DNA of 64,000 nt from the NCBI GenBank assembly GCA_020073645.1, contig JAIQET010000017.1:1-64000 (forward strand). The letters run 5' to 3'. Within the stretch, counting starts at the first letter, position 1, and every line of letters begins with the position of its first letter. The notes beneath the pieces were generated by a model. That model was not told where the DNA came from. It saw only the letters and a program-made list of their open reading frames with translations, and made no database searches. Shown piece after piece: positions 54,723-63,669 of the stretch. Made by a program: the position numbers and the translations under genes. This stretch comes from Terriglobia bacterium. Its GTDB lineage: Bacteria > Acidobacteriota > Terriglobia > Terriglobales > Acidobacteriaceae.

Positions 54723-57700
54723 ATGTCGCCGCGGCTGCCTGCAACCTCGCTCTCCTCTCGTACCGCTGCACCGCCGGCGCTAGTGCGCCAGGAACCACGG
54801 TGTGGTGGTGTCATCCGCCTTGAAGAAATTCAACACCTGGTTCGCGACTTGCTCCGCGCCGGTGGTTTTGTTGGGGTGCGTGCCATCATCTTTAATATCC
54901 TGGCAGCTCGCGGCCAACAAACCTCTTTTCCCATTCAACACATTGTCTTCCTGGTCAAGGAGAATCGCTCGTTCGACAATATGTTTGGGACCTTCCCTGG
55001 GGCCGAGGGCGCCACCACCGGCCAAATTTCTACGGGGCAGATCATCCCGCTCGCCCACACACCCGATGTCATGCCGCGGGACCTGTGCCACGACTGGGTT
55101 TGCAACGTGACCGCCGTGGATCACGGCAGGATGGATCAATGGGATGTCAGCGTGGGTACTTCTGCCCTAAACTGCAATCTGAATGGCGATTATTTGTGCT
55201 ACTCGCAGTACACCCAGGCCGACCTCCCCAACTATTTCACCTACGCTAGCACTTACACTCTGGCCGATCACATGTTCTCCGGCATTCATGCGCCCAGCTA
55301 CCCCAACCATATGTACACCGTGGCAGCCACCGCGGGAGGAATGATCGGCGAGCCTCACCAGTCAAGCACCGGCAAGGGTGAATCCGGTTGCAAATCCGAT
55401 CCCGGTTCCCAGGTTTTGGTGCTCGACAGCAACGGAGACCTTGCCAGTCCCTACCCCTGCTTCGACTTCCAAACCTTGGGTGATAGCCTGGAGAACGCAG
55501 GCTTCTCCTGGACCTTTTACAGCTTTAACAGTTCGTTTAACCCGCTGGAGTCCATCAGCCACCTGCGAAACGACCCCACTGAATGGAGCACTCACAACAA
55601 GCAGAACACCGACTTCGTCGGCGATGCCATGGCCGGCCGGCTGCCCTCGGTGAGCTGGCTGAGTCCAAAAAACGCGGACAGCGAGCATCCTCCCTTCAGC
55701 GTGTGTGATGGCGAAAACTGGACGGTGAACCAGATCAACGCCATCATGCAGGGGCCTGATTGGAGTTCAACCGCGATCTTCTTGCTCTGGGACGATGAGG
55801 GTGGTTTCTACGACCACGTGCCCCCGCAGGTGGTAGACGATTTCGGACTAGGGCCTCGGGTGCCGCTGATCGTCATCTCACCGTACGCCAAGGCGGCATT
55901 CATTTCCAAAACCCAGTACGAGCATTCCTCGCTGCTCAAGTTCGCGGAGACGATTTTCGGCCTGCCCACCCTGACCGCGCGCGACGCTACGGCGAACGAC
56001 ATGACGGACATGTTCGACTTCAGCCAGACGCCGCTTCCACTCCTGATCTTGACGCCGCGCTCGTGTTCCCCCGCCTCGCAGACCGCACTTAGCTTCCCGC
56101 CGCAATCGGTCGGCAAGGCCAGCAGCGCGAAGACCGTCACCGTCACCGATCTCGGACTGGGCAATCTCGCGATTTCCAGCATCTCCCTCAGCGGGGCCGA
56201 CTTCTCGCAAACCAATACGTGCCCCGCCGTGCTGCAGCCTTCGCAATCGTGCACCGTCAATGTCACCTTCAAGCCGGTCGTTACCGGCGCCAGGGCCGGC
56301 ACGCTCACCATCACAGACAGCGACCCCTCCAGCCCGCAACGGGTAGCGCTCAGCGGCGTCGGAAGTCAGGTCAGCCTCACTCCCAATCCGCTGACCTTTG
56401 GCACCGTGCGCCTTTCCACCCCGAAGGTCCAGTCAGCCACGATGAAGAACGTGGGCAGTTCGACCCTTAGCATTTCGAGCATCGTGGCTTCCGGTAACTA
56501 CACTCAGACCAATACTTGCGGCACCGGCCTGAGTCCGGGCGCGCAGTGCACCATTTCAGTCACATTCACCCCGACGACCGCCGGGGTCCGCTACGGCGCA
56601 CTGAGCATCACCGACAGCGACGGAAGCAGCCCTCAAGTGCTCAACCTGACCGGTGTCGGCTCAGCACTAAGCCTTTTGCCCAGCAGTCTCACCTTTCCCA
56701 TGACCCCGCTTACTACCACCAACGGACCCATTGCAGTCACCTTGAAAAATCAGGGCAGGACAGCGCTGACCATCACCAGCATCGTGACCCAGGGCACGAT
56801 GCAGCAAACCGCCTCCGATTTTGCCGTCCAAAGCACAACCTGTGGCCCGAGTCTGGCCGCGCGAGCCAGTTGCACCATCAACGTGACCTTTACTCCCACA
56901 GCTCCCGGCTCCCGCGCCGGAGAGTTGTACGTGTTTGATTCCGAGACCGCCACCAGCCCGCAGGGGGTGGCACTGGCGGGAGTAGGTTCCGCCAATCCCA
57001 CGCCGTTTATCAGTGATCCTCTGGTACCCACCAAGGCCAGCCCCGGCGGCCTTGGTTTCACCTTGATCGTCAACGGCTCGGGATTCATTAACGGATCGGT
57101 CGTCAACTGGAATGGCGCGGCACTTACCACTACGTTTGTCAGCGGATCCACGCTGATGGCTACCGTGCCGCCCTCCAATATTGCCAAGGTTGGCACGGCC
57201 CTGGTCACGGTGAACAACCCCGCTCCGCTCGGCGGCGCCTCCAACCTTGCTCCTTTTCAGGTGACCTCTGGAGGCACGCCCACGTTCGTGAAAACAGACT
57301 TCGCCACGGCTGCCGCTCCCAAGGCTCTGGCCCGAGCCGACTTCAACGGAGATGGCATCCTGGATCTCGCCGTAGCCAATAGCGGCAGTAACAGCGTGTC
57401 CATCTTGCAGGGCACCGGCACCGGCTCCTTCACCCTGCGCTCCACGGTTGCGACCGGCTCCACGCCGGTGTCGATAGCCGTTGGAGACTTCAACCTCGAC
57501 GGCAAGCCCGACCTTGCGGTCACCAATCAGGGAGACAACACCATCTCGATTCTGCTGGGGAACGGAGACGGCACCTTCACGCCCGCCCCAGGATCGGATC
57601 CGCCAACCGGCGTGGGCCCTGCGGCCACAGCCACAGCTGACTTTCACCGCGACGGGATCCTCAATCTGGTCACGGTCAACAATGCAGAGAATTTCGGCTC

Positions 57701-58310
57701 GGTCCTTGAAGGCAAGGGAGATGGCACGTTCTACATTGCCGGCACCGGTCCCGACACCGGCAATGGTCCCAGCGCCATCGCTGTCGGCGACTTCAATGCC
57801 GATAGCCTTCTCGATGTCGCCGTCACCAATAGTCTCGACAACAACTTCTCCATCCTGCCGGGCAGCGGCGATGGCACCTTCACTTGGATGGGTGTCACTG
57901 CCACCGGCAAGGGCCCCAGTGCCCTCGTGGCCGCTGACTTCAACGGCGACGGCAAACTGGACGTGGCGGTAGCCAACTTCTCTGCGAATACGGTCTCGGT
58001 ATTCACAGGCAAGGGGGATGGGACGTTCACGCTGAAATCCACCTCAGCCACCGGTGCCGGACCTACTTCGCTCGCCGTCGGCGATTTTGACGGCGATGGA
58101 AAACTCGACCTGGCTGCGGCCAACTCCACCGCCGGCACAATTTCGATCCTCTCAGGAAATGGTGACGGAACCTTCAAACCCCATGTGGATACAGCGACTA
58201 GTCTGGCTCCCAGCGCGATCGTCGCCGGCGATTTCAACGGAGACGGCAAACTCGATCTGGCCGTAGCCAGCAGCGGTTCCAACACAGTCTCGGTTCTTAT
58301 TCAACAATAG
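54723..58310 (+). CDS. Phosphoesterase with choice-of-anchor-D, TIG and 7 FG-GAP motifs; N-terminus disrupted
   Basis: An open frame of 1195 aa paralogous to 33044. From [25 protein letters not shown] onward it parallels the first copy: phosphoesterase domain, three choice-of-anchor-D repeats, TIG-like domain, and seven FG-GAP motifs. It stops after the propeller (TVSVLIQQ) without the last two choice-of-anchor-D repeats. The first ~65 codons have no signal peptide and lie over sequence that reads as another protein's C-terminus on the minus strand (54780-54905). The real start is therefore uncertain and the gene may not be exported. Confidence 0.7.
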   Translation: MSPRLPATSLSSRTAAPPALVRQEPRCGGVIRLEEIQHLVRDLLRAGGFVGVRAIIFNILAARGQQTSFPIQHIVFLVKENRSFDNMFGTFPGAEGATTGQISTGQIIPLAHTPDVMPRDLCHDWVCNVTAVDHGRMDQWDVSVGTSALNCNLNGDYLCYSQYTQADLPNYFTYASTYTLADHMFSGIHAPSYPNHMYTVAATAGGMIGEPHQSSTGKGESGCKSDPGSQVLVLDSNGDLASPYPCFDFQTLGDSLENAGFSWTFYSFNSSFNPLESISHLRNDPTEWSTHNKQNTDFVGDAMAGRLPSVSWLSPKNADSEHPPFSVCDGENWTVNQINAIMQGPDWSSTAIFLLWDDEGGFYDHVPPQVVDDFGLGPRVPLIVISPYAKAAFISKTQYEHSSLLKFAETIFGLPTLTARDATANDMTDMFDFSQTPLPLLILTPRSCSPASQTALSFPPQSVGKASSAKTVTVTDLGLGNLAISSISLSGADFSQTNTCPAVLQPSQSCTVNVTFKPVVTGARAGTLTITDSDPSSPQRVALSGVGSQVSLTPNPLTFGTVRLSTPKVQSATMKNVGSSTLSISSIVASGNYTQTNTCGTGLSPGAQCTISVTFTPTTAGVRYGALSITDSDGSSPQVLNLTGVGSALSLLPSSLTFPMTPLTTTNGPIAVTLKNQGRTALTITSIVTQGTMQQTASDFAVQSTTCGPSLAARASCTINVTFTPTAPGSRAGELYVFDSETATSPQGVALAGVGSANPTPFISDPLVPTKASPGGLGFTLIVNGSGFINGSVVNWNGAALTTTFVSGSTLMATVPPSNIAKVGTALVTVNNPAPLGGASNLAPFQVTSGGTPTFVKTDFATAAAPKALARADFNGDGILDLAVANSGSNSVSILQGTGTGSFTLRSTVATGSTPVSIAVGDFNLDGKPDLAVTNQGDNTISILLGNGDGTFTPAPGSDPPTGVGPAATATADFHRDGILNLVTVNNAENFGSVLEGKGDGTFYIAGTGPDTGNGPSAIAVGDFNADSLLDVAVTNSLDNNFSILPGSGDGTFTWMGVTATGKGPSALVAADFNGDGKLDVAVANFSANTVSVFTGKGDGTFTLKSTSATGAGPTSLAVGDFDGDGKLDLAAANSTAGTISILSGNGDGTFKPHVDTATSLAPSAIVAGDFNGDGKLDLAVASSGSNTVSVLIQQ
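54780..54905 (-). pseudogene. 3' remnant of a secreted-hydrolase-like gene
   Basis: The minus strand reads [16 protein letters not shown], then [19 protein letters not shown] and TTTPWFLAH before a stop (reading 54905 to 54780). The DGTHPN...VA..LLNFF...TPWF pattern resembles the C-terminal end of SGNH-type secreted hydrolases. It has no start or catalytic core and abuts the phosphoesterase coding sequence, so it is probably a truncated remnant left by a deletion or recombination. Family assignment is from memory. Confidence 0.45.
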
Positions 58311-58390
58311 CTGGCTGAGAACTGAGAACGGAGAACTGGGAACCGCTTCTAGACGAAACCGGGAAAATCAGCAGACCTGGATGTCAGCCC

Positions 58391-58732
58391 CTACTTCTTC
58401 TTTTTCTGTGCAGACGTTTTCCCGGCTTCGTATGGAGGCCTATCGATAGGGAAGTTGGCGCTCAGGTATTCAATGAACCCATCACGGTCGGAGGGATCAA
58501 CCACCGCACCCCACTTGATCATCTTGTCCACTTCCTTGGTCCAGGCGGGCTTGCCCAGGCGTTGCTGCAGGATGATGCGGGCCTCGTGACATTCCGTGCA
58601 GGCGGTCGTCACCTTGGCCTGCAATGGGCCGGGCGGCAACTCCGGAGATTGGGCGCGGAGCAAAGGCACGCAGGTCGTCGCGAGGACGATTAGGCCAAGG
58701 GCGGCGAGGGCGAATCGGCTACGCTGCAACAT
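58391..58732 (-). CDS. Small c-type cytochrome, sulfite dehydrogenase subunit (SorB-like)
   Basis: A 113-aa periplasmic cytochrome: signal peptide LALAALGLIVLATT-like, ending about LLRAQ, single haem motif CTECH (45-49), and Lys-rich tail. Its start overlaps the end of the sulfite oxidase gene by 14 bp, so it should be translated with it and accept its electrons. The distal haem ligand (probably Met, KMIKW) is plausible but not certain. Confidence 0.8.
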   Translation of the reverse strand: MLQRSRFALAALGLIVLATTCVPLLRAQSPELPPGPLQAKVTTACTECHEARIILQQRLGKPAWTKEVDKMIKWGAVVDPSDRDGFIEYLSANFPIDRPPYEAGKTSAQKKKK

Positions 58733-59885
58733 GGATCTTCACCTGGTCAATGGCGTTGTACAGATATCCACTGGGATTCCAGACGGCGGTTGCGGGCTGG
58801 GTGTGGCCCTGGCTGTCGGTGGCGCGCGACCGAATGGTGTAGTCGCCGGACCTAGGTGCCTTCCACGTGTAGCTCCACAAACGCCATGCGTAGTGAGCCT
58901 GGTCTTTGCCTAACTGTGCCGCTTGCCAGGTGGCGCCGCCATCGGTGGAGATCTCGACATGGGCAATGTCAGCCTCGCCCGCCCAAGCCGCGCCTTGAAT
59001 ATGGATGGAGCGGGACTTCAGGCTGGCGCCGTCCGTGGGGCTGGCGATAATGGACTTCACCCCTAGCGCCGTGACCGGGTGCGTGTCCTCCGGCTTGACC
59101 GCCTCTCCCGGCTTGATGGGCTGGTTGGGCATACGGTAGCCCGGGTTCATGAAATTGCCAGCGAACTCCTTGTCGAGCACCTTGATTTCGCTCAGCCACT
59201 TGCAGGAGGCGGCGCCGACCCATCCGGGTACCAGGGCTCGTGCGGGAAATCCGTGATGCTTGGTCAGCGCGGCGCCGTTCATTTGCAGGGCGATGAGGGT
59301 GTCGGCGTCGGTAGCCTTTTCCAGCGGAATGCTGCGAATGAACGGCGGCACCTTGCCGGGAACCTCGTCGAGCCCGTGAAACATGACGTGTTTGCCGGCG
59401 GGCTTCACCCCGGCGCGTCGCAGCACGTCCCGCAGGTGCGGCCCGGTAAAGCGCCCGGTACCCACCGCTCCCCTCTGCCATTGGACTCCGGGCACGTGCG
59501 GGTTCTGGAACGCGCGTCCGTTGCCGGCGCACTCCAGCGTGCTGGTGACGGTGTGCGCCTCGAGCCTCGCCAAGTCAGCCAGGCTCAAGGTCAGGGGCTT
59601 CTCGACCTCCCCTCCTATGGTGAGCCGCCAATCCGCAGCGTCGAGCGTGCTGGGCTCGTGCATGTGGTTGCGCACGAAAAAGTGCGGCACCGGCGTGATG
59701 AAGGAGTTGGCATACTCGGGCGGCATTTCCAGATCGACGAAGCGGAGCGATCGCACGATCATTCCGTCCTTGCCAGGAACAACGACACTGTCATCTGCAG
59801 CCCAGCTGAGCAGCGGGTGAATCGCTCCAGCCGCGGCCAGCGCAGCCGATGTGTTCTTCAGAAAATCGCGTCGCGAAATCATCAT
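58719..59885 (-). CDS. Molybdopterin sulfite dehydrogenase (SorA-like)
   Basis: A 388-aa periplasmic molybdoenzyme oxidising sulfite to sulfate. It begins with a twin-arginine signal (ISRRDFLK). The molybdopterin-ligating Cys119 lies in TLECAGNGR, followed by GVQWQRGAVGTGRFTGPHL, and a C-terminal Ig-like dimerisation domain (AHVEISTDGGATW) completes the family layout. The start at 59885 is preferred over upstream in-frame starts. Forms a SorAB pair with the cytochrome gene downstream. Confidence 0.9.
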   Translation of the reverse strand: MMISRRDFLKNTSAALAAAGAIHPLLSWAADDSVVVPGKDGMIVRSLRFVDLEMPPEYANSFITPVPHFFVRNHMHEPSTLDAADWRLTIGGEVEKPLTLSLADLARLEAHTVTSTLECAGNGRAFQNPHVPGVQWQRGAVGTGRFTGPHLRDVLRRAGVKPAGKHVMFHGLDEVPGKVPPFIRSIPLEKATDADTLIALQMNGAALTKHHGFPARALVPGWVGAASCKWLSEIKVLDKEFAGNFMNPGYRMPNQPIKPGEAVKPEDTHPVTALGVKSIIASPTDGASLKSRSIHIQGAAWAGEADIAHVEISTDGGATWQAAQLGKDQAHYAWRLWSYTWKAPRSGDYTIRSRATDSQGHTQPATAVWNPSGYLYNAIDQVKIHVAA

Positions 59886-59988
59886 GATTGTTCCGTGAGA
59901 GAGACTCAATGTATGTCTCGGAGGACTCGCCGTCAAGCCTGATTCATGCCTCCAGTCGGCCGACGCCTTATCCCCGAGCAGAGAGCAG

Positions 59989-61683
59989 TTAGAACGTGTA
60001 AAGCAATTCGAACTGGAACCGGTTCAGGTACGGCTCGACCTGACCTGCCTTGGTGATCGTCTTCTGGATCAGGGCAGGACTGTTCTCCAGATTCGAGTTG
60101 AGCGTCCGCCCGTGCCACCACGTGAAGCTCGCCACGGTGTTCGAACGCAGCTTCCACAGAGCGTAGACGCGGTTCTGCAAAATGTTTGTCGGCGCCCGCT
60201 GGTCACTTTCTGCGAATGAAGACAGTACCGCATCCTGTTCCTGGCGATACCAGACGTAGCCAAACTGAAGGTCGTTACGGTTCCTGAGCTGACCCAGGCT
60301 GATGTCGGCTTCGTACGCCTTGTTCTGGCTGCCAAACTGCCGCAGAATTTTTCCGTCGGGGTCAATCGGGTGGTCGGCGGCATCGAGATTGTCTTCAAAC
60401 TCGAGCACCAGGTTGACCGGCCAACGCTCCAGCCCGGTCTTGATCTGGTTGTTCAGGATGAAATCCGTGTAGAAGAACCCGGACCAGAAGCGCGGGGTCT
60501 TGCCGTCGGGACCGAGAATCACCGCGTTGGTCATTCCGTTGGGAGAGAACGCGCAAGGCGGCACCGCGGGCAGGGGCGGGCCTCCCGCCGACCCACTGGC
60601 GCAGCCGGGGCCTTCGCCCGGGACAAATGGCCCGGTCTTCGGGCTGCCGGTATTGGTGGATTGCACGGCGAAAGCACTGGCCTGCAGGATGGCGCTTGGA
60701 TTGTTCCATTTCACCGCCAGGAACGACGGCGTCGCCGTCCACCGTCCGACTTGCAGCCGGGTCTGGGCCTGGCCACCCAGAGCGTAGGAGTCCGTCCCGG
60801 AGGTAACTTCGTTGAACAGGTAGCTGATCGCCTGGACGGTGACATTCTTTATCACCGAATTGTTGGTGTTGAAGGACAACTTCACGTCGAAACCCTCCGG
60901 GTTGAGATCGGGATCGCCCGTAACCGCTGTGCGCTGCCATTGGTAAGCGAACTTGCCGCCGGTTGCGGAAATCCAGGGGTGAGCCACCGGGTTGTAGGTG
61001 ATGTAACCCTTGTCGAGCCCGATGGTCTTGCGGTCAAAGAAGTTGGTAAACGTCTCATTGGTGGTGGTTGGGTCCCCGAGCGTACCGGTAGCGAGCGCGA
61101 AGCCCGCCGTGAAGTCCTCGTTCAACTTGCCTTCGAGTCCGAAGCGGACGCGGACCCGGGCGCGGTTGCGGTCCTGAAACCCGGAAAAGTCCTGGAAAAT
61201 GCTCTCCCCGCGGATGCGAATGTCGCCGTTCAAGCGAAAGCGGCCGACCAGGTCGGAGAGAGCGCTGAGTCTCTTGCTCTCATCCTGGGTCGCGCGATTG
61301 ACCAGAGCCAGCGAAGTCTTGGCTTCCACCGCGTTGGCGGAAGCCTGGTCGGCCAGGCGCTGCGCTTCTGTCGCCGACTGTTGTGCTTGCGCGGCCGTGG
61401 TCTGCGCCTGGTCGGCGCTGCTTTGACCCTTCTGCGCGGCGGCATTTGCCTGCTGGGTCGCGTCCAGCAGTTGCTGCAACTGCGACTTCAGCTGCTCCAT
61501 CTGCTGCCGCTGTTGCTCCATTTGCTGCTGCTGCGCGGTCAGAGCATCGCGGAGCAGCTGTATCTCACTTGGGCTGCCGGTTTTAGTTGCCTTCTTGGCA
61601 GCGGCCTTGGGTTTAGAACTCGTCTGCCCTGCCGCGAGCGTTGCCGCCAGCACCACCACATGAAACCAGACAAGCATTTTCAT
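59989..61683 (-). CDS. Coiled-coil porin (putative outer-membrane beta-barrel)
   Basis: A 564-aa protein. Signal peptide MLVWFHVVVLAATLAAG, an Ala/Gln-rich coiled-coil linker (about 40-150), then a barrel of alternating strands beginning VGRFRLNGDIRIRGE and ending in the terminal aromatic FELLYTF. ATG 61683 follows AGGAGAAGAG; the frame extends upstream to 61737 without support. Likely admits a sulfur compound or anion across the outer membrane. 103 bp before SorA. Confidence 0.75.
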   Translation of the reverse strand: MKMLVWFHVVVLAATLAAGQTSSKPKAAAKKATKTGSPSEIQLLRDALTAQQQQMEQQRQQMEQLKSQLQQLLDATQQANAAAQKGQSSADQAQTTAAQAQQSATEAQRLADQASANAVEAKTSLALVNRATQDESKRLSALSDLVGRFRLNGDIRIRGESIFQDFSGFQDRNRARVRVRFGLEGKLNEDFTAGFALATGTLGDPTTTNETFTNFFDRKTIGLDKGYITYNPVAHPWISATGGKFAYQWQRTAVTGDPDLNPEGFDVKLSFNTNNSVIKNVTVQAISYLFNEVTSGTDSYALGGQAQTRLQVGRWTATPSFLAVKWNNPSAILQASAFAVQSTNTGSPKTGPFVPGEGPGCASGSAGGPPLPAVPPCAFSPNGMTNAVILGPDGKTPRFWSGFFYTDFILNNQIKTGLERWPVNLVLEFEDNLDAADHPIDPDGKILRQFGSQNKAYEADISLGQLRNRNDLQFGYVWYRQEQDAVLSSFAESDQRAPTNILQNRVYALWKLRSNTVASFTWWHGRTLNSNLENSPALIQKTITKAGQVEPYLNRFQFELLYTF

Positions 61684-61714
61684 CTCTTCTCCTCTCGTAT
61701 TTACAGCGGGGCTT

Positions 61715-62494
61715 CTATTTCGCACTTGCGGGACCACTCGGAACTGAAAAACCGTATGTGCGCAAAAGGTCCAGCATCGGGGGAGTCTTCAAGAAAGCCA
61801 TGAACTGGCGCGCGATCTCCCGGTTCTGCGACGACTTCAGGATTACCGCTGCCTGCTCGATGGGCGGATATTCGTCCGTGGGGACTTCGAAGTACCGTCC
61901 CTTCTCCTTCATGGCAGGAGCTACGGCCAGGGACAACGCCACAATGCCGACGTCAGCGCTGCCTGACATCACAAACGACGCGGTCTGGGAGATGTTCTCT
62001 CCCAGGACGAACTTGGGCGACACCGCGTCGTAGAGTTTTTCGTGTTGCAAAGCGGCAACCGCACCGCGGCCATAGGGGGCGTGCGCCGGATTGGCGATCG
62101 CAATCTTGTGAATACCCGGGTCGAGCAGAACCTGCAGGCCGCGGCCCAGGTCCAGTTTCGATTCGTTCGGCACCCACAGAACGATTTTTCCCGTGGCGTA
62201 GGGATAGAGCGTCCCGGCTTCCGCCAGCCCGGCAGCCTCCAGTTTTCTGGGATACTCGATGTCCGCGGAAAAGAAGGCATCAAACGGCGCTCCGTTCTGA
62301 ATCTGGGCAAAGAAGTTGCCGGAGGACCCGAAGATCAATTTGACGTTCTTGCCGGTTTCTTTCTCAAACCGGGCAGCAACATCCTGAAACGCGAACTGCA
62401 GATCGGCAGCGGCCGCGACCGTGATCTCTTGCGCGGTGCCTCGCCCGACCGTGAGTGCCAACAGCAAAACTGCACACACACCTTTGAATCTCAT
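61715..62494 (-). CDS. Molybdate-binding-like periplasmic protein (ModA family)
   Basis: A 259-aa periplasmic binding protein: signal peptide (VCAVLLLALTVGRGTAQ), then EITVAAAADLQFAFQDVAARFEKETG and IFGSSGNFFAQIQNGAPFDAFFSADIEYP, standard ModA. It precedes the porin and SorA, which would need molybdenum cofactor. No ModB or ModC gene is in the window; the nearest ABC transporter is of the sulfonate/nitrate type. Its ligand may be molybdate or another oxyanion. Confidence 0.85.
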   Translation of the reverse strand: MRFKGVCAVLLLALTVGRGTAQEITVAAAADLQFAFQDVAARFEKETGKNVKLIFGSSGNFFAQIQNGAPFDAFFSADIEYPRKLEAAGLAEAGTLYPYATGKIVLWVPNESKLDLGRGLQVLLDPGIHKIAIANPAHAPYGRGAVAALQHEKLYDAVSPKFVLGENISQTASFVMSGSADVGIVALSLAVAPAMKEKGRYFEVPTDEYPPIEQAAVILKSSQNREIARQFMAFLKTPPMLDLLRTYGFSVPSGPASAK

Positions 62495-62658
62495 GCCTTG
62501 CCCCCAAATTGGAGATTGGTTGTTTCACACCTCTGGCCTGTGGCTGATAGAGAAAGAAATCGCCTGAGGCAGGCGGTGGCAAGGATCGAGATCCAGCAGG
62601 AGGCTGCGCGAAAGCAGGCCCGCCGTGAGCCCTTGTCTACTCTCTTCCGAGAAGTCTT

Positions 62659-62687
62659 GTTTATCCCACCGGCGAATAACCTGTCAA
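62659..62687 (-). promoter_or_regulatory. Sigma-70-type promoter for modA/porin/sorAB
   Basis: On the minus strand TTGACA (62687-62682) is followed after 16 bp by GATAAA (62665-62660), or by ATAAAC after 17 bp. This leaves a leader of about 160 nt to the ModA start. Confidence 0.5.
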
Positions 62688-62805
62688 GAGCAACCCGGGT
62701 ACGATGTGCGCGAGGGGACACCTCCACCCTTCGGCACCCCTCACGACAGGTCACAGCCGGACGCGCCGGCGCAGCAAATAGATGTGCGGTGTGCATTTGG
62801 ATCTC

Positions 62806-62823
62806 TAGTAACTCTATTTACTA
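62806..62823. promoter_or_regulatory. Inverted repeat, possible operator
   Basis: TAGTAA and TTACTA flank a 6-bp spacer, a perfect dyad in an AT-rich island about 120 bp upstream of the putative promoter. Might bind a LysR- or other dimeric regulator, or act as a weak hairpin after the permease gene. Confidence 0.3.
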
Positions 62824-62907
62824 ACTTGTGTTTTGCCCCAGACAGCCCCCTGAAAAGATTCCCTCTGAGGCTTTCGAACCTATGGGAGCAACTGGAGCTT
62901 TACCGCT

Positions 62908-63669
62908 CTACGTGGCCGGTAACAGCCCCCACTTCTGCTGCAGCCGGCGTTCGATGCCCTTGAACACCAGGCCGTCTACAACATATCCGATAGCGATGAT
63001 CAGAAGCATGACCGCAATGACGGCGCTCATGTCGTTCAAGTCGCGTCCCATCATCAGCACCTGCCCCAGTCCCAGGCTCATGTACAACATCTCGGCCGTA
63101 ATCAGCGAGCGCCAGGCAAACGCCCAACCCTGCTTCAAGCCGGAGACGATGTAGGGGAGACTGGCGGGCAGCAGCACATGCCAGAACAATTGGAATCCGC
63201 TGGCGCCAAGATTGCGCCCCGCCATGCTGTAGATCTTGGGCATCTGCTTACGCCCGTCTTCCATGGCGATGGTGACCGACAGCAGCGATCCCATGATCAC
63301 CACAAAAAGAATGGCGTTTTGATTGAGGCCGAACCAGAGCAGGGCCAGGGGCCACCAGCAGATACTCGGCAAGCTTTGCAGGCTCACCAGCAGCCCGCCC
63401 ATGGTTTCTTCCAGAAACTTGTTACTCGCCACGCCCAGGCCAAGAACCATACCCAACACGACAGAAATTCCGTAGCCGATCAATACCCGCCGCATGCTGA
63501 CGGCAATCGCGATCCAGAAGCTGTGATCCTGAAAGCCCGCGTAGAGCGCCTCGCCGACCCCCCACGGCGTGGGAAACAAATACGGCGGCCAGATCTTCAA
63601 CTCGGCGAGAAGCGTCCACAAACCGAACAATCCGCCGTAGAAAATGACGTAGCGGCCAACGCGCTTCAT
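62908..63669 (-). CDS. ABC transporter permease (SsuC/TauC/NrtB type)
   Basis: A 253-aa inner-membrane permease with about six helices and the EAA loop (MAGRNLGASGFQLFWHVLLPASLPYIVSGLKQGWAFAWRSLITAEM). Typical of sulfonate, taurine or nitrate importers. ATG overlaps the ATPase stop (ATGA), so the two are coupled. The neighbouring SorAB makes sulfonate import plausible. Confidence 0.8.
   Translation of the reverse strand: MKRVGRYVIFYGGLFGLWTLLAELKIWPPYLFPTPWGVGEALYAGFQDHSFWIAIAVSMRRVLIGYGISVVLGMVLGLGVASNKFLEETMGGLLVSLQSLPSICWWPLALLWFGLNQNAILFVVIMGSLLSVTIAMEDGRKQMPKIYSMAGRNLGASGFQLFWHVLLPASLPYIVSGLKQGWAFAWRSLITAEMLYMSLGLGQVLMMGRDLNDMSAVIAVMLLIIAIGYVVDGLVFKGIERRLQQKWGLLPAT

Larger units (their letters stand above)
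62495..62907. other. Intergenic region with promoter and operator candidates
   Basis: A 413-bp non-coding gap between ModA and the permease. It carries a sigma-70-like promoter (62659-62687, minus strand) and the inverted repeat TAGTAA-CTCTAT-TTACTA (62806-62823). No gene or known riboswitch recognised. Confidence 0.5.

Noticed and set aside
54780-55139. Full 119-codon minus-strand gene
   Set aside because: Its first two thirds mirror the conserved phosphoesterase coding sequence; only the last ~42 codons look like a real protein end, so only a remnant is annotated.
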